Source of the DNA: UBA7236 sp964638865
Lineage (GTDB): Bacteria > Bacteroidota > Bacteroidia > Chitinophagales > BACL12
NCBI GenBank assembly: GCA_964638865.1
Contig: CAZXBG010000029.1
Coordinates: 1-32,374 of the forward strand
DNA: 32,374 bases
Direction: 5' to 3'
The notes beneath the pieces were generated by a model. It was not told the DNA's origin. It made no database searches and was given only the letters and a program-made list of their open reading frames with translations. Position numbers and translations under genes: made by a program. Below, in pieces: positions 8,245 to 15,141 of this stretch (positions within the stretch are counted from its first letter, which is position 1; each line of letters starts with the position of its first letter).

Positions 8245-8544
8245 ATGTTCCACATTAAAAATATCGATCACGCCATTGCCGGAATAGTAACAGGAATTGC
8301 TTTGACATTTCCTGTTGCCTATATTCGATCCATTTCCTTTTTTAAAGGGCAGAAAATGGTTGCTCTTTGCAGTTGGATTGTTGATCCGCATAAACCGGTA
8401 TTTCAATATTTTGAAAATGCCCTTTTTTCCGGAACTTTGGACAATCAGGAATTACAGACAATTTTGGTGACAGCGGTGGATATGGAGGGAAACGAGGTAA
8501 ATCTTACCTCCCCAGTAGCAGCAGTGCAATATTCCCAGTTATAA
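8245..8544 (+). CDS. Small protein of unknown function, member 3 of the local family
   Basis: 99 residues from the ATG at 8245. A TTG at 8191 would add 18 residues, but that start overlaps the end of the preceding small gene and has no support from the relatives. The block AIAGIVTGIALTFPVAYIRS followed by ISFFKGQKMVALCSW is clearly related to the protein at 7491. The C-terminal TILVTAVDMEGNEVNL completes the match. Soluble and probably beta-rich, without signal peptide or recognisable catalytic motif. All three members lie within 1.1 kb on one strand, and the cluster ends at a terminator at 8568. Function unknown. Confidence 0.68.
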   Translation: MFHIKNIDHAIAGIVTGIALTFPVAYIRSISFFKGQKMVALCSWIVDPHKPVFQYFENALFSGTLDNQELQTILVTAVDMEGNEVNLTSPVAAVQYSQL

Positions 8545-8567
8545 CTTTTTTCATACTTGTTTAGTGC

Positions 8568-8596
8568 AGAGTTGCTTGAGGAGCGCAACTCTTTTT
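8568..8596 (+). terminator. Rho-independent terminator after the small-gene cluster
   Basis: AGAGTTGC (8568-8575) and GCAACTCT (8585-8592) form a perfect 8-bp stem with a 9-base loop, followed by a run of five T. It separates the small-gene cluster from the E1 gene. Confidence 0.75.
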
Positions 8597-8697
8597 GTTA
8601 AAAGCCCAAATGATTATTTAGATTGTTTGTAGCCAGCCACAAAATTGCCATTCCTGTAATATTTCCGGGATCTTCATTTTAGCGATATAAAACCCTG

Positions 8698-8705
8698 TAA
8701 CTTTG
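8698..8705 (+). promoter_or_regulatory. -7 promoter box immediately before the E1 start codon
   Basis: TAACTTTG matches TAnnTTTG exactly and is only 4 bases from the ATG at 8710. A TTTT 17 bases upstream could serve as the -33 element. The arrangement TAACTTTGCACCATG predicts a leaderless or almost leaderless mRNA. It closely parallels TAGCTTTGCATCATG before the PadR gene. Confidence 0.55.
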
Positions 8706-8709
8706 CACC

Positions 8710-10719
8710 ATGGATATGGTTAATAGCGGTTTTAATCGCACGCTGCAATATGACAGAAAATATCTCAGCAATGAGCAATTAATCGACCTTTATAAACGGC
8801 TTCTTAAACCAAGAATAATAGAGGAAAAAATGCTCAATCTTCTGCGTCAGGGAAAGGTGACTAAATGGTTCAGCGGAATTGGTCAGGAAGCAATTGCGTG
8901 CTCCGTTCCTTTTGTTTTGGATAAGGAGGAATATATTTTACCCATGCACCGCAACCTTGGTGTATTTACAGGCCGTGATATTCCCTTTCTGAAATTATTT
9001 AATCAGTGGCAGGGTAAAAAAAGCGGATTTTCCAAAGGCCGTGAACGCAGTTTTCACTTTGGAACAAATGAATTTCATATTGTGGGGATGATATCGCATC
9101 TCGGTCCGCAATTAGCAGTTGCCGATGGAATTGCTTTAGCGTGTAAACTAAAAAACGAAAATAAAGTAACGGTAGTTTTTACCGGTGAAGGCGCAACCAG
9201 TGAAGGTGATTTTCACGAAGCATTAAATGTTGCTGCCGTTTGGGGATTAGCCGTAATATTTATTGTTGAAAATAATGGTTATGGATTATCCACTCCAATA
9301 AATGAACAATTCAAATGCGAAAAAATTGCCGACAAAGGAATTGGCTATGGAATGAAAGCATTAACCGTTGATGGAAATAATATTCTGGAAATGGTAAATA
9401 CATTAAATGAATGCAGAAATTATTGTATCCAGGAACAAAAACCTGTACTACTGGAATGTATGACCTTCCGCATGCGCGGACATGAAGAGGCGAGTGGCGT
9501 TAAATATGTTCCATCAGAATATTTTGAAGAGTGGGGGAAAAAAGATCCTGTTACCAATTATGAAATTTGGTTGCGCGAACAAGGAATTCTAACCGAGGAA
9601 TTAAATATTATTTTTCGCCAGGAAATAAAAAAAGAAATAGAAGACGCACTTGCAATTGCATTTAACGAACCGGATATTATTCCTAATACAGAGGAAGAGA
9701 TAAATGATGTATATGCACCCTATCAACAAAATATTATTTCGGGGGATGTAAATAAAAAGTCGAATAAAAAATTTATTAATGCAATTAGCGATGGCTTACA
9801 ATTGGCGTTAAGAAAATATCCTGAATTAATTATAATGGGTCAGGATATTGCAGAATACGGAGGAGCATTTAAAGTTACGGAAGGATTTGTACAGGAATTT
9901 GGTAAAGAAAGAATTAGAAATACACCCATTTGTGAAAGTGCAATTTTAGGGGCGGGATGTGGATTAAGTATTAAAAAAATGAAATCGGTAATTGAAATGC
10001 AATTCGCCGATTTTGTAACCAGTGGTTTTAATCCCATCATCAATAACATGGCGAAAATGTATTATCGCTGGGGACAAAATGTTGACTGTGTTGTTCGTAT
10101 GCCAACCGGTGCAGGCGTTGGTGCAGGGCCTTTTCACAGTCAGAGCAACGAGGCCTGGTTTTTTCATACTCCCGGATTAAAAGTGGTGTATCCAAGTTCC
10201 GTTTACGATGCGAAGGGATTATTATTAGCTTCCATCGACGACCCGAATCCTATCATGTTTTTTGAACATAAAGGTTTATACAGAAGTTTAACCGACGATA
10301 TTCCCGATGATTATTATACCGTAGAAATTGGAAAAGCGAATCTTGTAAAAGCAGGCAACGATATTTCCATAATTACGTACGGCATGGGAGTGTTATGGGC
10401 AAAAAATTATTGCGAAAAAAATAATATTGACGCAGATGTTTTAGATCTACGCACTTTATTACCACTCGACTACGATGCAATAAACACTACCGTCAAAAAA
10501 ACGGGCAAAGTATTAATTTTACACGAAGACACCCTTATCGGTGGAGTAGGTGCCGAAATTGCAGCGTATATCTCTGAACATTTATTTAATAATTTAGATG
10601 CCCCGGTAAAACGCTGCGCGAGTCTGGATACACCAATTCCTTTTAATTTGGAATTGGAAGGGAATTTTTTGGCGAATAAGAGGTTTGAGAAATTGATGAG
10701 GGAGTTGATGGAGTGGTGA
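8710..10719 (+). CDS. 2-oxoacid dehydrogenase E1 component, fused alpha and beta subunits (branched-chain type)
   Basis: 669 residues. The alpha part (1 to about 335) carries KVTKWFSGIGQEAIACSVP and the thiamine-diphosphate motif GEGATSEGDFHEALN from Gly159, closing with ENNGYG; note GEG in place of the commoner GDG. The beta part (about 345-669) has IIMGQDIAEYGGAFKVTEGF, the PICESAILGAGCGLS segment, MPTGAGVGAGPFHSQSNEAW, and the transketolase C-terminal domain with DLRTLLPLDYDAI and ILHEDTLIGGVGAEIAAY. The enzyme decarboxylates a 2-oxoacid and passes the acyl group to a lipoyl E2. The alpha-beta fusion is common in Bacteroidota. Substrate, branched-chain 2-oxoacids versus pyruvate, cannot be settled from this sequence. 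E2 and E3 are not in the window, and the gene stands alone between a terminator and convergent genes. Confidence 0.88.
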   Translation: MDMVNSGFNRTLQYDRKYLSNEQLIDLYKRLLKPRIIEEKMLNLLRQGKVTKWFSGIGQEAIACSVPFVLDKEEYILPMHRNLGVFTGRDIPFLKLFNQWQGKKSGFSKGRERSFHFGTNEFHIVGMISHLGPQLAVADGIALACKLKNENKVTVVFTGEGATSEGDFHEALNVAAVWGLAVIFIVENNGYGLSTPINEQFKCEKIADKGIGYGMKALTVDGNNILEMVNTLNECRNYCIQEQKPVLLECMTFRMRGHEEASGVKYVPSEYFEEWGKKDPVTNYEIWLREQGILTEELNIIFRQEIKKEIEDALAIAFNEPDIIPNTEEEINDVYAPYQQNIISGDVNKKSNKKFINAISDGLQLALRKYPELIIMGQDIAEYGGAFKVTEGFVQEFGKERIRNTPICESAILGAGCGLSIKKMKSVIEMQFADFVTSGFNPIINNMAKMYYRWGQNVDCVVRMPTGAGVGAGPFHSQSNEAWFFHTPGLKVVYPSSVYDAKGLLLASIDDPNPIMFFEHKGLYRSLTDDIPDDYYTVEIGKANLVKAGNDISIITYGMGVLWAKNYCEKNNIDADVLDLRTLLPLDYDAINTTVKKTGKVLILHEDTLIGGVGAEIAAYISEHLFNNLDAPVKRCASLDTPIPFNLELEGNFLANKRFEKLMRELMEW

Positions 10720-10836
10720 TGAAGGTTTTTTAAAGAGTTGGTTTATTTGTTGATGGTGGTGGAGAAAAAACAATTAATTTTTTTTGGGGTGAGGTTAGGA
10801 GAATATAATACCTCATGGATAAACGAAATTTAAAAT

Positions 10837-10951
10837 AAAAGGGGATTAGAAGCACAACTGTCCGAATTACCCCTGGCTATAAATAGAAAACACCAATGTT
10901 TGATTGCCCTCGCCTGAATGACGCAATAGGACAGGGATAAAAGCCCCTTTT
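10837..10951. other. Candidate structured RNA or repeat element with nested inverted repeats
   Basis: AAAAGGGG (10837-10844) pairs perfectly with CCCCTTTT (10944-10951). Nested inside, CTGTCC (10858-10863) pairs perfectly with GGACAG (10929-10934). A small CAAT/ATTG hairpin sits further in (about 10894-10906). The internal loops are unequal (13 and 9 bases). There is no good open reading frame here. It could be a small RNA, a long-range terminator-like fold between the convergent E1 and regulator genes, or a miniature repeat. I see nothing else convincing in 10720-11084; a 61-codon frame from 10978 runs antisense into the regulator gene and is not believed. Confidence 0.35.
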
Positions 10952-11084
10952 AAAAATTGCATTTATCTTAATGTTGTGTGTATTGGTGTTGTTTGTCCGA
11001 AAAGGTTTTCTTGAAGGATTGCTCGAAATTTTTACCAAAACGATTTACATTTATTGTTCGTCCTGGTTATCACAGTAAAAAAAA

Positions 11085-11468
11085 TCAAAAGGATTTAAGC
11101 ATATCAGCAATTTTCTCAAAGGCATCTATATCTTTAATCACATACTGTTCCGCACCTTTCTGAATGGTTTGCAGGGCAACACCATAACGCTCCTGGCTGG
11201 AAAGCATGATGATATGCGTTTTCGGGTATTTCTTTTTTATGATTTGTAAAATCTCCATTCCGTTTGCTGCGTCTTCCTGAACGGTGTTTAAAAAATAATC
11301 TAGTATCACAATGTCGGGTGATTCATCAAGATGTTTTAAACATTCTTCTCCTGTGTGAAAGACACTTATTATATGTGCAACCTTTCTTGTAAGATAGTCG
11401 CGCAGGGTTTCCGTTAGCATGACATCATCATCTACGATGAAAATTTTTTTTGGTTTTTCGTAATCCAT
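11085..11468 (-). CDS. Single-domain (CheY-like) response regulator
   Basis: 127 residues, a receiver domain only. IFIVDDDVMLTETL gives the acidic pocket, Asp57 (in VILDYFLN) is the phosphorylation site, and IIMLSSQE provides the conserved Ser. YVIKDIDAF provides the Lys, followed by Asp instead of the usual Pro. A short insertion (NTVQEDAANG) follows the phosphorylation site. There is no output domain, so it must act by binding a partner or as a phosphate relay. It lies 28 bases downstream of the hybrid kinase on the same strand and is its likely partner, accepting phosphate from the kinase HPt domain. Confidence 0.88.
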   Translation of the reverse strand: MDYEKPKKIFIVDDDVMLTETLRDYLTRKVAHIISVFHTGEECLKHLDESPDIVILDYFLNTVQEDAANGMEILQIIKKKYPKTHIIMLSSQERYGVALQTIQKGAEQYVIKDIDAFEKIADMLKSF

Positions 11469-11496
11469 ATACAGATCGTTTTTATGGTTTGTAAAG

Positions 11497-14355
11497 CTAA
11501 AGCATTGTTTGAACTTTTTTCAACTCATTAATTGCTTCTGAAATAATATTCAAAAGTTTTGCCGTATCTTTTTTTACCAATGAATAATCAGAGATTTCTT
11601 TCCTGCAATCCAATTCCATTTTTGTTGCAATTTCATTTGCCTCATGCATTCCCATCATAATGAATTTTGTTTTGAAACCATGAAGTTGATTTGCAATTTT
11701 TTGGAAATTATTTTCATGCAAAGCTGCATTTATTTTCTCAATCAACACCGGAGCGCTATCAAGAAAGATGTTAATGTATTTATGCATCCTTGTTTTATCG
11801 CCTTCACAGAATTCTTCGAGGTAGGTCAAATCCACTATTGACTCCCGATAGTTATCGGGATGGCCATTGATTATTGGCGATTGCTCTTTATTGATTGTTT
11901 GCTGTCCATTGTCTTTAGGTTTGTACTTTATTTCTCTTCCGGTGAGTTTAGCAATTGATGTAATTAGCTGATATGTTTTGAATGGTTTGGGAACATAATC
12001 ATTCATTCCCGCCGCACGGCATTTATCAAGGTCGCTTCTAATAACGCTTGCCGTGAGCGCAATGATCGGAATATCTTTTTTTGAAGTTAAAATATCATTT
12101 CTGATTTGCCGTGTGGCTTCGTAACCATCCATCACAGGCATTTGAACATCCATCAATACAATGTCAAAATCATCCATTGATAATTTTTCAATTGCTTCTT
12201 TTCCGTTGATTGCCTCCACAATTGTTAAACTTGCATTTAATTCAAGCGTATCTCTTGCAACAATTCTGTTGTCGATGTTATCATCAACTAAAAGAATTTT
12301 AAGTCCGTTGAGAATACTTTCGTCAATTTGCTCTGATGATTTTTGTTCAAGTAATTTTTCCTTTGAACCGATTGGCATTTCTAAAGTAAATAAAAATGTG
12401 CTGCCGCTTCCTTCTTCACTCTCGATTAAAATTTTTCCGCCCATCAATTCAACCAATTGTTTGCAAATGGTTAAACCCAAACCTGTACCTCCAAATTTTC
12501 TTGTGTCAGATGCATGCGCCTGTGAAAAACTTTCGAATACACTTTGCAATTTATCCCGGGCTATACCAATCCCGGTGTCAATGATTGAAAATTCTATTGA
12601 CCTGTCAATAGTCGGAGTCACTTTAAACGTTACACTTCCCTTCTCCGTAAATTTGATTGCATTCCCTGCCAGGTTCATCAGAATTTGATTCAACCTGCCG
12701 GGATCACCAATAACTATTTCGGGAACCAGGGGATCAATACTGATGATTAATTGTAATCCTTTTTCTTCTGCTTTGTGCCGCAGTGTTTGCTCCACTTGGT
12801 GCACTACTTCCGGAATTGAAAAATCAATTTGCTCCAATTCAATTTTACCTGCTTCTATTTTTGAGAGATCAAGAATATCATTAATGATGTGCAATAGATT
12901 ATCAGAAGATTTCTGAATACCCTCAAGGTATTTTCTCTGGTCAATACGGGGGTTTTTATCTATAAGTAGATTCGTCATCCCCATCACCGCATTCATGGGT
13001 GTTCGTATTTCATGGCTCATGTTTGCAAGAAACTGTTGTTTAAATTTTTCGCTTCGCTCTGCTCTTTCCCTTGCGGCTTCAACCAGTTTGTTTTTCTCTT
13101 CGAGCTGTCGTTTTGTTTTGCGGATAAAAAATATAAGCAGAAGAAAAAATACAGCAACCGCCAACATACTGTAGTTTAAAATCTGCTGCCGCTTTATCTG
13201 CTCTTCCTGTATCAGAATTTCCTTTTCCTTCTGTGTTGCCTGGTACTTTACATCCATTTCTTTCAGCACTTTATTATTCTCTGTGTTGAAAATCAGGTCT
13301 TTTATTGCTACTGCTTTTTGCAGATACTCATAAGCTAATTTGTAATCGCCCTTTAATGTATAAAAATCAGCTAGGTTAATATAGAAAAGTATAAAAGCTG
13401 GCTCGGACTGATACATTTCAATATTTTCTTTAGCCATCAGATAATATCGTCCTGCACTATCTAATTCACCAATATCTGTAAATGTCTTGGCTATCTGAAA
13501 ATAGGCATCCCCCAGCGATGCGTTATCCTGTAATAATATAGCGTTGTGGATAGCATTGCGTGTATAAATAATCGCACTGTCATATTGTTGTGTTAACCTG
13601 AACACTTCGGCGAGGTTAATAAGCGGTTTACGCAAATGCGGGTCTTCGTTGTCTTTGTGAAACAACCTTATTGATTCTCTGAAATAGAATTCTGCGCTAT
13701 CATATTTCCCTAGATCACTGTATTGCAATGCGAGATTATTGTTGACAGACGCCATCATATCTAGCTGATTGATTTCTGTCATTTCCTTCAAAGCCAATTT
13801 ATTAAATTCAATCGCCTTCAGGGTATCATTATGTTCATAATAAAGTACAGCGAGTGAAAGGTATACACCACCTATCATTTCCCTGTCTTTTAAAGTATCG
13901 CGTGCATAGTCTAATGCATGAAACAATAGTTTGAATGCCTTATCATAGTACCCGGAATAACTCTCATTGACTGACAACATGACTAACGTAAAGGCATAAT
14001 TTTTTTTGTCATTATGTATCCTGCATTGCTCCAGAAATTCATAGAGATATTTTAGGCTTTCATCGGTGCTGTCTGGAGTATGCAGGAAAACAACACGATA
14101 AAAAAGGAGCAGGTAATCCAGTTTTGGATCTTTCCTTTTAATAAGTGTTTGTATTTGACGGAAACGCTCTTCAGGACTTTTAGTAGCGTCAGTAGAATAA
14201 AAGGTAGCCAAATCCTCCAACCGGTTTATAATATCAGCATCTTCCTTCGCATTGAAAAAAGATGCTTTTAAACTGTCTTCTACTGTCTGTTGGGCCTTTA
14301 CAGCTGTGCCGAAGCAAGCGAAAATGAAAAGAATAAACAATATTTTAACCTTCAT
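11497..14355 (-). CDS. Hybrid sensor histidine kinase: TPR sensor, HisKA, HATPase, REC, HPt
   Basis: 952 residues. Signal peptide 1-21; a periplasmic TPR-rich region (about 70-370, with repeated Ala/Tyr-spaced helices such as NNLALQYSDLGKYDSAEFYF); a membrane helix at about 392-412 followed by a coiled-coil; HisKA with His448 in NMSHEIRTPMNAVMGM; HATPase with NLAGNAIKF, DTGIGIA and GGTGLGL; a receiver with Asp736 in VLMDVQMPVMDG; and a C-terminal HPt domain with His892 in QLHGFKTKF. This gives a full His-Asp-His relay in one inner-membrane protein, ending on the separate regulator 28 bases downstream. TPR-sensor kinases are frequent in Bacteroidota; the signal is unknown. A decayed copy of the kinase end and regulator start lies just upstream. 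Confidence 0.92.
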   Translation of the reverse strand: MKVKILFILFIFACFGTAVKAQQTVEDSLKASFFNAKEDADIINRLEDLATFYSTDATKSPEERFRQIQTLIKRKDPKLDYLLLFYRVVFLHTPDSTDESLKYLYEFLEQCRIHNDKKNYAFTLVMLSVNESYSGYYDKAFKLLFHALDYARDTLKDREMIGGVYLSLAVLYYEHNDTLKAIEFNKLALKEMTEINQLDMMASVNNNLALQYSDLGKYDSAEFYFRESIRLFHKDNEDPHLRKPLINLAEVFRLTQQYDSAIIYTRNAIHNAILLQDNASLGDAYFQIAKTFTDIGELDSAGRYYLMAKENIEMYQSEPAFILFYINLADFYTLKGDYKLAYEYLQKAVAIKDLIFNTENNKVLKEMDVKYQATQKEKEILIQEEQIKRQQILNYSMLAVAVFFLLLIFFIRKTKRQLEEKNKLVEAARERAERSEKFKQQFLANMSHEIRTPMNAVMGMTNLLIDKNPRIDQRKYLEGIQKSSDNLLHIINDILDLSKIEAGKIELEQIDFSIPEVVHQVEQTLRHKAEEKGLQLIISIDPLVPEIVIGDPGRLNQILMNLAGNAIKFTEKGSVTFKVTPTIDRSIEFSIIDTGIGIARDKLQSVFESFSQAHASDTRKFGGTGLGLTICKQLVELMGGKILIESEEGSGSTFLFTLEMPIGSKEKLLEQKSSEQIDESILNGLKILLVDDNIDNRIVARDTLELNASLTIVEAINGKEAIEKLSMDDFDIVLMDVQMPVMDGYEATRQIRNDILTSKKDIPIIALTASVIRSDLDKCRAAGMNDYVPKPFKTYQLITSIAKLTGREIKYKPKDNGQQTINKEQSPIINGHPDNYRESIVDLTYLEEFCEGDKTRMHKYINIFLDSAPVLIEKINAALHENNFQKIANQLHGFKTKFIMMGMHEANEIATKMELDCRKEISDYSLVKKDTAKLLNIISEAINELKKVQTML

Positions 14356-14552
14356 ATTCTGAATATAGCCTGATAATTTATATTTGAAATACGGCCAATC
14401 GATATCAGATAACGAAAGTCCTTGCCAAAACTAAGGTAATGAAAAAAACTAATTTCAAATCCACGATCCCGATCCTCCGGTAAAAATCTCCTTTCGATAT
14501 TTGTAACCGCTTCAATGAACGCGATATCTTCCAGAGTAATTGGCAGTTTTAC
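14352..14552 (-). pseudogene. Short open fragment between the regulator relic and the kinase start
   Basis: Reading the relic regulator frame onward past two in-frame stops gives 66 open codons with no start, beginning VKLPITLEDIAFIEAVTNIE. The TGA overlaps the kinase ATG (ATGA). The beginning loosely recalls a LytTR DNA-binding domain, but this is weak. It may be chance or the end of a decayed gene. The kinase promoter must lie in this area; TAGTTTTG on the minus strand near 14429-14436 is a possible -7 box. Confidence 0.2.
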
Positions 14553-14597
14553 CTATTCCATTATTTATTCATGGTCAAAATGTTGTTCATGATGCAC

Positions 14598-14661
14598 ATG
14601 CGCTGTTAGTATGACTTCATCATAAACAATGAAAAAATACTTCCTGATTTGAACTATCCGA
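14598..14661 (-). pseudogene. Relic of the N-terminus of a second response regulator
   Basis: Translated on the minus strand this reads KYFFIVYDEVILT, matching KKIFIVDDDVMLT at the start of the regulator at 11085. DNA similarity continues through the leader (ATCTGTAT is shared), but the start codon position (14659-14661) reads TCG instead of ATG, and the first acidic residue of the pocket is Tyr. The frame stops soon after. It lies about 3192 bases from the equivalent positions in the intact gene. Confidence 0.68.
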
Positions 14662-14699
14662 ATACAGATAATTTCTAAGGGCAATAAATCTAACTCATT

Positions 14700-14937
14700 T
14701 TTTATACTCGCCTTAACTCCTCAATTGCTTCTGAAATAATAGTGATAAGTTTTGTCATTTCATTTTTTACAACAGCATGATCCGTAAGTTCCTTCCTGCA
14801 ATCCAATTCCATTTTTGTTGCAATTTCATTTGCCTCCTGCATTCCCATCATAATGAATTTTGCTTTGAAACCATGAAATTGATTTGCAATTTTCTAAAAA
14901 TTATTTTTATTCAAAGCTGCATTTATTATACCTACGC
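14700..14937 (-). pseudogene. Relic of the HPt domain of a second hybrid histidine kinase
   Basis: The DNA matches the 3' end of the kinase gene (about 11500-11735) at a constant offset of about 3193 bases. The minus-strand frame reads KIANQFHGFKAKFIMMGMQE and onward through MELDCRKEL to IISEAIEEL, keeping the phospho-accepting His. An in-frame TAG replaces a Gln codon just before this segment, and similarity ends abruptly near 14937. Order and spacing relative to the regulator relic are the same as in the intact pair. Confidence 0.8.
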
Positions 14938-15046
14938 CACCTTCAACCCCTCCAATTCAACTTTTAATGTTGGTTTGTCAATTTTAAAAATACAATTTAC
15001 CGAATCTTCAACCAAAATTTTACAAAATTTTCATTAATTCCTCCAT
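14932..15046 (-). pseudogene. Frameshifted coding-like remnant, family unknown
   Basis: After an ATG at 15046 the frame reads MEELMKIL and stops, but a shifted frame reads KILVEDSVNCIFKIDKPTLK and ends LEGLKVA at a TAG (14932-14934). The composition looks protein-like. It abuts the kinase relic exactly where similarity to the kinase ends. No family is recognised. The rest of 15047-15141 holds only a perfect 14-base palindrome AGTTTTCGAAAACT at 15093-15106. Confidence 0.25.
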
Positions 15047-15141
15047 TTTACTGCATTTTTTTCATGCCAAAAATAGGGTTTGCCGTTCTCAAAGTTTTCG
15101 AAAACTGTAAGGTCTGCTTAATTGTAAGAAGTATAAATTAT

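Noticed and set aside
10837..10951. Identification as 6S RNA
   Set aside because: The outer and inner stems superficially suggest it, but the element is only about 115 bases and no 6S central bubble or promoter-like consensus could be recognised.
10978..11163. 61-codon plus-strand frame after the E1 gene
   Set aside because: Half of it is antisense to the response regulator, and there is no homology or leader support.
12161..12688. 175-codon plus-strand frame
   Set aside because: It is antisense to the HATPase and receiver part of the histidine kinase, whose motifs are clear.
15093..15106. Perfect palindrome AGTTTTCGAAAACT as a terminator of the 826-residue T9SS gene
   Set aside because: There is no loop and no T-run; it is noted only as a palindrome.
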